A stretch of 64,000 bases of DNA from Candidatus Eiseniibacteriota bacterium. GTDB lineage: Bacteria > Eisenbacteria > RBG-16-71-46 > CAIMUX01. Below the pieces are notes generated by a model. It was not told the origin of the DNA and ran no database searches. It was given only the letters and a program-made list of their open reading frames with translations. Every line of letters starts with the position of its first letter. Position 1 is the stretch's first letter. The stretch lies in the NCBI GenBank assembly GCA_903844735.1, contig CAIMUX010000002.1:62001-126000 (forward strand), in the 5' to 3' direction. A program made the translations under genes and the position numbers. Of this stretch, positions 25,035-32,797 are shown in pieces.

Positions 25035-25097
25035 CTACGACCCCGCCACCCAGTTCCGGATTGTCTCGACCACGTATCCCTGCTGATCGGATGTCAG
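25035..25097 (-). pseudogene. displaced ancestral 3' end of the DegT aminotransferase gene
   Basis: On the minus strand this piece reads L-T-S-D-Q-Q-G-Y-V-V followed by E-T-I-R-N-W-V-A-G-S and a TAG stop at 25037-25035. The intact aminotransferase gene at 32798-33922 has the same L-T-S-D-Q-Q-G-Y-V-V-E-T-I and then L-N-W-C-H-D-N. This fragment is therefore the original end of that gene, cut off by insertion of the element. It has no start or ribosome site of its own. Confidence 0.88.
25063..25097 (+). repeat. attL core (35-bp direct repeat, left copy)
   Basis: Identical to 32826-32860. It begins GTCTCGACCACGTATCC and ends GGATGTCAG. Weaker similarity continues to the left (CCAGTT and GGAT shared with the right copy), reflecting mimicry of the host gene's last codons. 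Confidence 0.93.
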
Positions 25098-25220
25098 ATA
25101 CAAAGGCACTTCGGGCCGTTTCACTCCACCCCGCAGACGGCACGAAAGGCGTTGACACCCCGCATATTCGGCGGCATTCTGGCACCGGGACCTTTCACGG
25201 CGTTCCGTGGCAACCCGAAG

Positions 25221-25245
25221 CGGGATGCTAGCCCAGGACTAGCCC
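25221..25245 (+). repeat. left-arm repeat, candidate integrase arm-binding sites
   Basis: CGGGATGCTAGCCC at 25221-25234 recurs exactly at 32740-32753 near the other end, in the same orientation. CTAGCCC is repeated at 25228-25234 and 25239-25245. Such paired short repeats inside both ends of an integrated element fit arm-type integrase sites. They also sit just upstream of the integrase ribosome site, so binding could repress int. Confidence 0.5.
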
Positions 25246-25257
25246 AGGAGGACGGAA

Positions 25258-26487
25258 ATGGAAGGGGAGACGCGGCGGGTGCGGAAGTTCACCGACCCCT
25301 ACGTGCGGAACCGGAAGCCGGAGGAGCACGCCTACGTCGTGTGGGCTCCTGATGGTCTCGGCCTGCGAGTCCGACCGTCGGGGGTACGCTCGTGGATCTA
25401 TGCCTACCACCTGAACGGCCGATTCCGATGGATGACGCTGGGGCGCTATCCCGAGATGACCGTGGCCGCCGCCCATACGGCACACGACACGGCGATGCGG
25501 AACCGTGGCGCCGGCGTCGACCCTGCGACCCTTGCCGTGGCAGCCAACATCGCAGACCGGGCCGCCCCGACCGTGGCCGAGCTGGCCGATCAGTTCATCG
25601 AGCTGTACTCGAAGCCGCGGAAGAAGTCGGCATTCGAGGATGAGCGGCTGCTGCGTGTAGAGGTGCTCCCCCACCTTGGTACCGTGAAGGCCGCAAACGT
25701 GCGCAGGCGCGATGTCATGGCGCTTCTCGATGGGATTGTGGCTCGTGGTGCGGGAGTGACCGCCAATCGCGTGCTGGCGGTTCTGAGGAAGGCGTACAAC
25801 TGGGGCATCACCCGCGAGCTGGTGGAGTTCTCCCCTTGTGCGCAGGTCCCCCGCCCCGCGAAGGAGCACGAGCGGGAGCGGTTCCTATCGGCCGACGAGC
25901 TCAAGCGCTTCCTCGTCGGGATGGATCAGCCGGGTCTCTTCGAGTTCACGAAGACCACCAAGCACGCGCTGCGGTTCCAGCTTGCCACCGGAGCCCGGCC
26001 GGGGGAAACGGCTGGTGCGACGTGGCAGGAGTTCGACCTCCAGGCCGGCGTGTGGACGATGCCAGCGGAGCGGACGAAGACTCACCACGCGCATACGGTT
26101 CCGCTGAGTCAGTTCGCCCGACAGGTTCTTAGGGAAGTTCGCCTGCTGAATCCTCTCTCCATCTATCCGTTCCCCGGGCGTAAAGGCCCGATGCTGCCGG
26201 CCACGATGTCGGCCGCGATCAACGGCAACCTCGCGGCACTCGGCCTAGAGCGGTTCACCCCGCATGATCTCAGGCGCTCGTGTGCGACTCACCTTGCCAG
26301 CCTGGGGCACTCTCGCGTTGTGATCAGCCGGATCCTGGGGCACGCGCTGCCCGGGGTGACGAGGATTTACGACCGGCACGCCTACGCGGAGGAGATGCGA
26401 GCGGCCCTCGATGAATGGGGCGCCGTGCTGTACCGCCTCAGCAGGCCGGCGGGACCGGAGGCGGTCAAGAGGAGGGCGCGCCGATGA
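25258..26487 (+). CDS. int: P4-type tyrosine integrase
   Basis: A 409-residue integrase. The N-terminal DUF4102-type arm-binding domain (about 8-95, with W-I-Y-A-Y and L-G-R-Y-P) is followed by a SAM-like core-binding domain (about 105-195). The catalytic domain has R247 (T-G-A-R-P-G-E), K274, H336 and R339 (T-P-H-D-L-R-R), H362 (L-G-H) and nucleophile Y371. It should recombine the 35-bp core sites and lies 160 bases from attL, as expected. The ATG at 25258 follows AGGAGG. A TTGACA at 25152 with a poor -10 is a possible promoter. Its stop overlaps the next gene by ATGA. Confidence 0.95.
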   Translation: MEGETRRVRKFTDPYVRNRKPEEHAYVVWAPDGLGLRVRPSGVRSWIYAYHLNGRFRWMTLGRYPEMTVAAAHTAHDTAMRNRGAGVDPATLAVAANIADRAAPTVAELADQFIELYSKPRKKSAFEDERLLRVEVLPHLGTVKAANVRRRDVMALLDGIVARGAGVTANRVLAVLRKAYNWGITRELVEFSPCAQVPRPAKEHERERFLSADELKRFLVGMDQPGLFEFTKTTKHALRFQLATGARPGETAGATWQEFDLQAGVWTMPAERTKTHHAHTVPLSQFARQVLREVRLLNPLSIYPFPGRKGPMLPATMSAAINGNLAALGLERFTPHDLRRSCATHLASLGHSRVVISRILGHALPGVTRIYDRHAYAEEMRAALDEWGAVLYRLSRPAGPEAVKRRARR

Positions 26488-26990
26488 TCCCCGACGCTGC
26501 CCGCGACGAAATCGCACGCCTTGTCGGCGAGTTCCAAGCAACCCGCGACCCTGGCCACCTGCTCTTGGCGCTCGACTGCGCTTGCCGCTGGTGCGACGTA
26601 CCGGACGAGCTCGGCGAGCTCGTCAAGACGGCGTTCGACCGCTGGGCGGCCGGCCGGGTCGATCCGCTCGACGTCTCCTCTCTGCCATGCCGCGACCTCG
26701 ATGTAGCCTTCGGTGCGAAGCCCCGCGGGCCGAAGTTCAAGGCGCCAGTCGCCACACTCCGGGCGGCTGAGCTCGAAATGTCGATGGGCACTCTGGCCTT
26801 CTACGAGGTGGAGCGACAGCGGAAGCGCGGCCGCGGCACCGATCGGCGCCGGACCCCCAACGCTTTCAGCGAGGCGGCGAAGGTGCTGCCCAAGATCCGC
26901 GGCAAAGCCGCGTCTGCCGTCACTCTGGAGCGCGCTTGGTCGCGGGTGCGAAAGCTCTCCCGAGACCCCGACAGCCACACTCAGCAATGA
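26484..26990 (+). CDS. hypothetical element protein
   Basis: A 168-residue protein coupled to the integrase gene by a 4-base ATGA overlap, with GGAGGG upstream. I do not recognise a family. The N-terminal half is helical with a C-A-C-R-W-C motif. The C-terminal 60 residues are very basic (Q-R-K-R-G-R-G-T-D-R-R-R) and end in a helix pair (T-L-E-R-A-W-S-R-V-R-K-L-S-R) suggesting DNA binding. The position next to int suggests a recombination or regulatory accessory role, which is inference. Confidence 0.7.
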   Translation: MIPDAARDEIARLVGEFQATRDPGHLLLALDCACRWCDVPDELGELVKTAFDRWAAGRVDPLDVSSLPCRDLDVAFGAKPRGPKFKAPVATLRAAELEMSMGTLAFYEVERQRKRGRGTDRRRTPNAFSEAAKVLPKIRGKAASAVTLERAWSRVRKLSRDPDSHTQQ

Positions 26991-27086
26991 GCGCTTTCGT
27001 GAGTGTATGATCTTACGTAGCAATGCGTTATCGCCTTGAGCTAGAGTGATTCCTGCGGCATCGTGCCCCTCGAAGGGAGGCACGAA

Positions 27087-27308
27087 ATGCCACAGATCGA
27101 ACCAAAGGCCCCGCCCTCGAGACTGCTCCGGCGGCGCGACGTAACCGCCCGGACCGGACTCAGCTCAACCACCCTCTGGCGACTCGAAGGACTCGGCCAA
27201 TTCCCCAAGCGGCGCCAACTATCGGAGCGGCTGGTGGGCTGGCTGGAATCCGAAATCGACGAATGGATCTCGACGCGGACGGGGGCGGTTCCGGCGGTGA
27301 AGCCGTGA
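27087..27308 (+). CDS. AlpA-family transcriptional regulator / excisionase
   Basis: A 73-residue MerR-like winged-helix protein. It shows the AlpA pattern L-L-R-R-R-D-V-T-A-R-T-G-L-S, then T-T-L-W-R-L-E-G-L-G-Q-F-P-K and V-G-W-L-E-S-E-I-D-E-W. In P4 and PICIs such proteins switch the island on and direct excision. The ATG at 27087 has GGGAGG 6 bases upstream. The 96 bases before it contain TATGAT (27006-27011), a possible -10. It overlaps the next gene by GTGA. Confidence 0.88.
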   Translation: MPQIEPKAPPSRLLRRRDVTARTGLSSTTLWRLEGLGQFPKRRQLSERLVGWLESEIDEWISTRTGAVPAVKP

Positions 27309-27478
27309 CCGCCGTCGAGCAGACCGAGCTCGACGAGGCGCTGCGGGCCGTCAAGCGCATCGCATTGGACGCGACGGCGGGCGACGTCGACGCTGTTGCG
27401 GCCGCGGCGCTGAGGGCCCGGAGGGCGCTGCTCGTGCTCTATGCTGAGCTCAAGCAGGCCGAGCGGAACGCACGATGA
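27305..27478 (+). CDS. small helical protein of unknown function
   Basis: A 57-residue acidic/Ala-rich all-helical protein translated from a GTG that overlaps the alpA stop (GTGA). It overlaps the primase start in turn (ATGA). The double coupling argues it is real. There is no recognisable domain; it may be a coiled-coil accessory to the primase. Confidence 0.6.
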   Translation: MTAVEQTELDEALRAVKRIALDATAGDVDAVAAAALRARRALLVLYAELKQAERNAR

Positions 27479-29178
27479 CGACCGAGCTCAAGAACGTCCT
27501 CTCGCGTCTCGAGGGCGTGCGATCCGTCGAGGGCGGACACGAGGCGAGGTGCCCCGCCCACGAGGACGGTGTGCCAAGCCTCTCCGTCTCGCTCGGAGAC
27601 GATGGGCGCGTGCTCCTCAAGTGTCACGCAGGATGCAGCACGCAGGCCGTCGTTGCGGCCGCGGGGCTGGCCTTGACCGACTTGTTTCCCCCGCGGACGC
27701 AGTATGTCTACCGGGACGAGGCCGGGAAGTCTCTCTTCCGAGTCGTACGTGGTCCAGTCGTCGACGGGGAGAAAACGTTCTGGCAGAACCCGAGTGACGG
27801 CAACGGCGGCTGGCGGACGGGCAAGGGATGCATGCAGGGCGTCCGGCTCGTGCCGTTCCAACTTCCACAGCTCCTCGCGGCGGATCTCTCCAGGCCGTGC
27901 TACATCGTCGAGGGTGAGAAAGACGTCCTCTCGCTCGCTGCCATCGGTGCGGTGGCAACGACAAACCCCGGCGGCGCAGGTAAATGGCGACCCGAGTTCA
28001 ACGAGTTTCTACGCGGCCGCCTGTGCGTGCTCCTCCCCGACAACGACAAGCCCGGCCTGGATCATATGCGGACCGTCGCTCGCCACTTGCAGGACGTGGC
28101 CGAAGAGGCGCGCATCCTCACGCTGCCCGGGCTGCCGCCGAAAGGCGACGTCTCGGACTACCTGGCCAACGGTGGCACGCGCGAGACGTTGGACGAGCTG
28201 GCCGCCGCGGCTCCCGTGCTCAGCGAGACGGCGGACCTTTCGGACGATGCGCCGGCCTCGACGGACACTCCACCGGCCGGTGCGGCCCTTGTCTCTCTGA
28301 CCGCCGAAGAGATGCTGGCCATCCGGCGCCCACCGCGGGAGTTCATCCTCGAGCCGATTCTGCGCACGAAAGACCTCGCCATGCTGGTGGCCAAGCGCGG
28401 GGTCGGCAAGACGTGGATCTCCGTCGGCATGGCGAGCGCGACCGCGGCCGGCGGCGAGTTCCTTGTGTGGCGAGCTCCCAAGCCGCGCAGCGTCCTCTAC
28501 GTCGACGGCGAGCTCCCCTTCGAGACGGTACAGGAGCGGCTGGAGCTCACGCGGACGATGCACGGCCACGACTGGGGCGGACGACTGCGGATCCTCGCGG
28601 CGGACTACCAAGAGCGCAGCATCCCCAGCTTGAACCTCCCCGAGGGGCAACGGCTGGTAGAGGAGCACCTGGGCGAGGCGGAGATCCTCTTCCTCGACAA
28701 CCTGTCGGCACTGTGCACCGGCGGCGTGGAGAACGAGGCCGAGTCGTGGCAGCCGATGCAGGACTGGCTCCTCTCGCTCCGGCGCCGGGGGATAGCAGTC
28801 CTCTTCGATCACCACGCCGGCACCTCCGGCAACCAGCGCGGGACCAGCAAGCGCGAGGACGTGCTCGACCTGTCCATCAAGCTGGAGCACCCGGCCGACT
28901 ATGACTCGCGGGACGGCGCCCGGTTCGTCGTGACCTACACCAAGGCCCGGGGGATCCACGGCAAAGCCGCTGAGGCGTTCGAGGCGCGGCTCGGGACGGG
29001 AGACCTGTCCAGCTCCCGGTGGATCACCAAGACCTGCTCGGCCGCCACCAAGGAACGAGTCCTCAACCTGCACGAGAACGGACTCACCCAGGCCGAGATC
29101 GGCAAGGAGTTGGGCAAGGACAAGAGCACTGTTTCTCGCATCATCAAGCAGGCTCGGGAGTCGGGAGAGATCCAGTGA
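27475..29178 (+). CDS. replication protein: zinc-finger/Toprim primase fused to RecA-like helicase and HTH
   Basis: A 567-residue protein that should start replication of the excised element. Zinc-binding primase module: C26, H29, C50 and C54 (C-P-A-H ... C-H-A-G-C). Toprim-like fold: V-E-G-E-K-D (145-150) with P-D-N-D-K-P-G (188-194). AAA_25/RecA-like ATPase: Walker A A-K-R-G-V-G-K-T (306-313), Y-V-D-G-E and Walker B I-L-F-L-D-N (404-409). C-terminal helix-turn-helix (about 533-560): L-T-Q-A-E-I-G-K-E-L-G then S-T-V-S-R-I. The HTH could bind the GCAAC repeats immediately downstream. It is coupled to the upstream gene by ATGA. The RepA/primase order resembles P4 alpha but the domain set differs. 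Confidence 0.9.
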   Translation: MTTELKNVLSRLEGVRSVEGGHEARCPAHEDGVPSLSVSLGDDGRVLLKCHAGCSTQAVVAAAGLALTDLFPPRTQYVYRDEAGKSLFRVVRGPVVDGEKTFWQNPSDGNGGWRTGKGCMQGVRLVPFQLPQLLAADLSRPCYIVEGEKDVLSLAAIGAVATTNPGGAGKWRPEFNEFLRGRLCVLLPDNDKPGLDHMRTVARHLQDVAEEARILTLPGLPPKGDVSDYLANGGTRETLDELAAAAPVLSETADLSDDAPASTDTPPAGAALVSLTAEEMLAIRRPPREFILEPILRTKDLAMLVAKRGVGKTWISVGMASATAAGGEFLVWRAPKPRSVLYVDGELPFETVQERLELTRTMHGHDWGGRLRILAADYQERSIPSLNLPEGQRLVEEHLGEAEILFLDNLSALCTGGVENEAESWQPMQDWLLSLRRRGIAVLFDHHAGTSGNQRGTSKREDVLDLSIKLEHPADYDSRDGARFVVTYTKARGIHGKAAEAFEARLGTGDLSSSRWITKTCSAATKERVLNLHENGLTQAEIGKELGKDKSTVSRIIKQARESGEIQ

Positions 29179-29179
29179 A

Positions 29180-29409
29180 GTTGCCCCACTCTGACCAGTT
29201 GCATGTTGTGTTACTTAGTAACACGCAACACGCAACTTTGGTAGAGTCACGCGCAACACGCAACGCAACATGCCATGCAACTACTATTGCAGCGCAACGA
29301 GTTAGCACAGGTCAGACGCAACAACTCACGCAACAACCCGTGCAACTAGGTAGTTGCATGACCCCTGTTTTTGACCCCTCAAACGCGCACCCTATGCAAC
29401 TCGTGCAAC
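29180..29409. repeat. iteron-like GCAAC array, candidate replication origin
   Basis: Within 230 bases the pentamer GCAAC occurs twelve times on the plus strand (29225, 29232, 29253, 29260, 29265, 29277, 29294, 29318, 29330, 29342, 29396, 29405). It occurs three times inverted as GTTGC (29180, 29198, 29353). Chance would give about 0.5. Recurrent spacings are 7 and 12 bases, and the region is locally AT-richer than its surroundings. It directly follows the primase gene, where PICI-like elements place their origin. An open frame crosses it but has no recognisable protein. Confidence 0.75.
29208..29224. repeat. 17-bp perfect dyad at the edge of the iteron array
   Basis: GTGTTAC and GTAACAC flank TTA. 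It is AT-rich and abuts the first pair of GCAAC repeats, as an unwinding site or a dimer-binding site of an initiator would. Confidence 0.6.
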
Positions 29410-29704
29410 TCGGCCAGACCCCGCCGCGACCGACCACCCACCCCCTCGACACCAGCATCATCGGCCGCGACACCAGCGGCAGCCGTAAGTCGTTGCGTAT
29501 CAACGAGCGGGTCCTCCCTGGGGCGTTTCATGCGGGTAGCGCGGGGGCACGGAAAGCCTCTACGCTCTGGCTTCCAGGAAGTCCGAACGAACGACCGCCC
29601 GACGGTGCCGTCAACATATCTGCATCATTATCAGCCAGTTACACCACTGACCACGAGTCACCCCAATGACCCACACCGCCGGTACACCGGCACGGAGGAA
29701 CCCA

Positions 29705-29950
29705 ATGCTCACGAAAACCCTGACGATCTCAGCCTACGCCCGGTATCGACGCGAGCGTGGGCTGCCCGGCGGCGCCAAGTCGTCCGTACACGCGGCGCTG
29801 TTGGCAGGACGAATCTCAAGGTCGTGCCCGTCGCACCCCCGGCGCTGCCCGGCGGAGTGTCGCTGCGGGAAGATCGACCCCCACCGGGCCGATCTGGCCT
29901 GGCAGCGGTGGACCAACCCGGCGATGGTTCGGACGGGAGGTGCCCGGTGA
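29705..29950 (+). CDS. TerS-like / phage small DNA-binding protein
   Basis: An 81-residue protein with the pattern I-S-A-Y-A-R-Y-R ... V-H-A-A-L-L-A-G-R-I ... G-K-I-D-P-H-R-A-D-L-A-W. This is typical of short winged-HTH phage proteins often annotated as terminase small subunit or Nu1-like. A cysteine-rich insert (C-P-S-H-P-R-R-C-P-A-E-C-R-C) lies between the halves. The ATG at 29705 is 5 bases after GGAGGAA. It overlaps the next gene by GTGA. If it is a TerS it could redirect a helper's packaging motor to this element. Confidence 0.6.
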   Translation: MLTKTLTISAYARYRRERGLPGGAKSSVHAALLAGRISRSCPSHPRRCPAECRCGKIDPHRADLAWQRWTNPAMVRTGGAR

Positions 29951-30294
29951 CGTGGGAGCCCGACCACGAGCGGCCGCCCGTGCCGCCCCCGGCGCCGGCC
30001 GATCCGCCCCCGGGCCCGCCGCCGATGATCTGCCCCCAGTGTGGCGCCCACCAGATGCACCATCCGATGGACCAGGGCAAACAGAGCTTCTATTGCCCGC
30101 ACCTGAACGGCGGGACTTGGGCCGTGCGGCTCCCTGGAGACCGCTGGGCGATCAACACCGGGGTGACCCCTGCCGTGCATCGGAACCTGGTCGCCAGCTC
30201 CCTGGCCGGCGCCGTGCGGCTCTGCCAGGACATGGCCGCCGCATCCCGCCCGCGAACCTGGCGCGACCGGCTCCTCGGAAGGAAATCCCGTTGA
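29947..30294 (+). CDS. zinc-ribbon protein of unknown function
   Basis: A 115-residue protein started at GTG in a 4-base overlap with the TerS-like gene. A proline-rich N-terminus (about 8-28) is followed by a zinc-ribbon C-P-Q-C-G ... Y-C-P-H (about 32-52). A helical C-terminal part ends in basic residues. It has no known counterpart; the zinc ribbon suggests nucleic-acid binding. Confidence 0.65.
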   Translation: MTWEPDHERPPVPPPAPADPPPGPPPMICPQCGAHQMHHPMDQGKQSFYCPHLNGGTWAVRLPGDRWAINTGVTPAVHRNLVASSLAGAVRLCQDMAAASRPRTWRDRLLGRKSR

Positions 30295-30532
30295 CTCCGC
30301 GGCCGAATTGTGGTACCACTTACGCGAGTCGCCGATCTGCCGCTCTCCCCGAGCGCTCGGGCCGGCGACCCGAGACCCGCCCCGGCTCTGCCGCTGGCGG
30401 ACTCGCGCGGCTCGGAAGCTTCGGGTCTCACCCGACCAACCGCCCGCGGAACGCAGAAACAGCACAGGGCAATCAACGCCCCGTTTTGCGTTCGCCCATC
30501 GCACGGACCCCGGACCCGTGCAGGAGAATCCA

Positions 30533-32371
30533 TTGAATGTCCCCAAGATAGCTAGCAGGGAGCTGATCCCTGACCGCCACCGAGCGCAATCGGAAGACCT
30601 GACCATTCCTGCCAGCCTCAGCTCAGAAACGCCCGTGGAGCGGCTCTGGGGCGCGGAGATCCTCGAGCACTCGACCGCCGCGGTGGACTTGACCCGTGCC
30701 CGCGACGGACTCCCGTTGCTGGCCAGTCACGACACCCGCGAGATGCCGCCCGTCGGCAAGGTCGAAAACGTGCGGCTCTCTGGCAAGCAGTTGCGCGGCA
30801 CCTTGCGATTCGCGCCTACCGCTCGGGGGCGCGAGCTCTTCCAGGCGGTCCGCGACGGCTTCGCTGGCGCCATCAGCATCGGTTACGAAATCAAGAAAAT
30901 GGTCGAGGCCGGCACCGACCGTGCGACCGGACGCGGCGTTTACCGCGCGATCGACTGGGCGCCGTTTGAGTGCAGCCTCGTCAACGTTCCCGCAGACACC
31001 AGCGTCGGAGCCTATCGAAGCGCTCCGCAGAAGGAGCCTTGTATCATGGCAATCGAAGTCACCCCCGACCCGGCCGCCGAAGCCGAACGCTTCCGCGTCC
31101 ACAGCATCACCTCGCTAGGCGGCGCCTGGAAAGATCGCGGCGGTCCCGAGATGGCCCTGCGTGCCGTCGCCGAGGGCTCGAGCCTCGAGGACTTTCGTCG
31201 GACGCTGGTGGAGCGGCTCGCATCGCAGTCCAGCCCGGCGATCCGTGCCTGCGCCGGCCCCGAGATCGGCGAGAGTGCCGACTACCGCAGGGAGCTGGAA
31301 CGCTACTCACTCTGCAAGGCGATCCTCGCGTTGACCTCCGGTGACTGGCGCGAGGCCGGCCGGGAGCGCGAGATCGGCGAGGACTACGGCCGCCGCACCG
31401 GCGTGCGGTCCGAGGGGATCGTCATTCCCCTGCAAGCGCTCGTGCCCCGACACTCGCGCGCACTTTCGCAGGGCAGCAGCGCTGCGGGTGGATACCTCGT
31501 GCAGACCGACCTTCTGGCCAACCAGTTCATCGACGTGCTGCGCGCGAAATCGCAGGTAGTCGCGGCCGGGGCTACGACCTTGCCCGGTCTGACTGGCAAC
31601 GTCGCCATTCCGAGGAAGGCTTCGGGATCTACCGCCTACTGGCTCGCCAGCGAGACGAGCGACATCACCCCGGCTGATCCGGCGTTTGCGCAAATGTCGC
31701 TCTCGCCGAAGACCGTGGGTGCGCTGACCGAGTTCAGCCGGAAGCTTCTGCTTCAGGCCACCCCGGAAATCGAGATGCTCGTGCAGCAGGAGCTGGTCGA
31801 CGTGATCGGGACCGCGATTGACGCGGCCGTGATCGCAGGGACCGGGTCGGGTGGCCAGCCTTCGGGGATCACCACCATGCCGGCCGGCATCGGTGCGGTC
31901 GTCATGGGCGCGGCCGGCGCGGCGCTGACCCATGCGAAGGTCGTCGAGCACTTGGCGGACGTGGCTGTCGCCAACGCGGACTCCGGCTCCCTGGCGTGGA
32001 TCGTCAACGCCAAGACGCAGGCCAAGCTCATGGTCACGCTCCGGGATGCCAGCTACGGAGTCGGGTACCTCTGGGGCGACGCTCCGGCCGGCGCGGCGTA
32101 CCAGGGAGTGATCGCAGGTAAGCCGGCGTTCGTCTCCAACAACGTGCCGAGCAACCTCGTCAAGGGCGGCTCCGGTGCGGTCTGCTCGGCGACGATCTAC
32201 GGCAACTGGGCCGATGTGATCGTCGGGCTGTGGGGCGGTCTCGAGCTCCTCGCCGATCCGTACACGAAGTTCGCATCCGGCGCGGTCCGGGTTCGTGCGA
32301 TGGCCAGCATCGACACCGGGCTTCGGCATCCCGAGTCGTTTGCTGTCTCTCTGGATGTCCTGACGGCGTAG
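30533..32371 (+). CDS. HK97-type prohead protease fused to major capsid protein
   Basis: A 612-residue fusion. The N-terminal domain (1-165) is a U35/S78-type prohead protease with H66 (L-L-A-S-H-D), S115 (A-I-S-I-G-Y) and E146 (W-A-P-F-E-C-S-L-V), nearly the same positions as in HK97 gp4. A scaffold-like linker (about 172-285) is followed by an HK97-fold capsid protein: G-G-Y-L-V near 320, V-G-A-L-T-E-F-S-R-K-L-L, G-T-G-S-G-G-Q-P-S-G-I and A-Y-Q-G-V-I-A-G-K-P at its core. No ATG precedes the protease; a TTG at 30533 lies 6 bases after AGGAG. An internal ATG with its own strong ribosome site (31046) could yield free capsid protein. It is the only structural gene in the element. Confidence 0.92.
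   Translation: MNVPKIASRELIPDRHRAQSEDLTIPASLSSETPVERLWGAEILEHSTAAVDLTRARDGLPLLASHDTREMPPVGKVENVRLSGKQLRGTLRFAPTARGRELFQAVRDGFAGAISIGYEIKKMVEAGTDRATGRGVYRAIDWAPFECSLVNVPADTSVGAYRSAPQKEPCIMAIEVTPDPAAEAERFRVHSITSLGGAWKDRGGPEMALRAVAEGSSLEDFRRTLVERLASQSSPAIRACAGPEIGESADYRRELERYSLCKAILALTSGDWREAGREREIGEDYGRRTGVRSEGIVIPLQALVPRHSRALSQGSSAAGGYLVQTDLLANQFIDVLRAKSQVVAAGATTLPGLTGNVAIPRKASGSTAYWLASETSDITPADPAFAQMSLSPKTVGALTEFSRKLLLQATPEIEMLVQQELVDVIGTAIDAAVIAGTGSGGQPSGITTMPAGIGAVVMGAAGAALTHAKVVEHLADVAVANADSGSLAWIVNAKTQAKLMVTLRDASYGVGYLWGDAPAGAAYQGVIAGKPAFVSNNVPSNLVKGGSGAVCSATIYGNWADVIVGLWGGLELLADPYTKFASGAVRVRAMASIDTGLRHPESFAVSLDVLTA
31031..31048 (+). promoter_or_regulatory. internal ribosome site and ATG for a separate capsid protein
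   Basis: AAGGAG (31031-31036) is followed after 9 bases by an in-frame ATG (31046-31048) at codon 172, exactly where the protease domain ends. Translation here would give a 441-residue scaffold-capsid protein without protease. Confidence 0.6.
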
Positions 32372-32797
32372 CACCGTGGCGGGCCGTCTGGGCTGCTCCC
32401 CACCGGCAGCCTGGGCGGTCCGCTCCCCCGATGCCGCGTGGGGTTTCCTTTCCCCCTCGCGGCGGTCCGTCGGCTGGTGTGGGCACGCTGGCCGGCGGAC
32501 CATTCTGTAGGTCTGCGGGGATCGGCGAGACCGACCAGGCGACGCTACCCCTCGAAGGCCGACCACGACGCTCCGGCTGCAAAGCTGGTGCGTTTGTGCA
32601 TCCAGGCGACGCTGTAGGGACGCGCAGGAGCGACGATCTCGACCGCATCCGAGTGTGGACACGGGAGACGCGGAGAACGGGCGGCTGGGGCGATGCGGGG
32701 CGCGATAGACTCTGACTGCGGATCAGCGTGCCGGGATCCCGGGATGCTAGCCCGACCGCTAGCCCGCGCTCTGCGAGCTCCACCGCGTTGCGGTCAA
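32372..32797. other. non-coding right end of the element
   Basis: No convincing gene follows the capsid gene. A weak CCCC/GGGG hairpin with a T-rich tail lies at 32425-32450 and might end the capsid transcript. The right-arm repeat is near the end. The last part also contains the downstream flank of the aminotransferase gene. Confidence 0.5.
32740..32765 (+). repeat. right-arm repeat, candidate integrase arm-binding sites
   Basis: CGGGATGCTAGCCC at 32740-32753 matches 25221-25234. CTAGCCC recurs at 32747-32753 and 32759-32765. It lies 60-85 bases inside attR, in direct orientation relative to the left copy. Confidence 0.5.

Noticed and set aside
29225-29409. CRISPR array
   Set aside because: The repeats are 5 bases long with irregular spacing and both orientations; no spacers or cas genes.
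29175-29669. GTG-started frame overlapping the primase stop and crossing the repeat array
   Set aside because: Despite the tempting GTGA overlap, the product is Thr/Gln/His/Pro-rich with no domain, and its sequence is dictated by the GCAAC repeats; an origin is the simpler reading.
31307-32662. 451-residue open frame on the minus strand
   Set aside because: Antisense to the capsid gene and without any motif.
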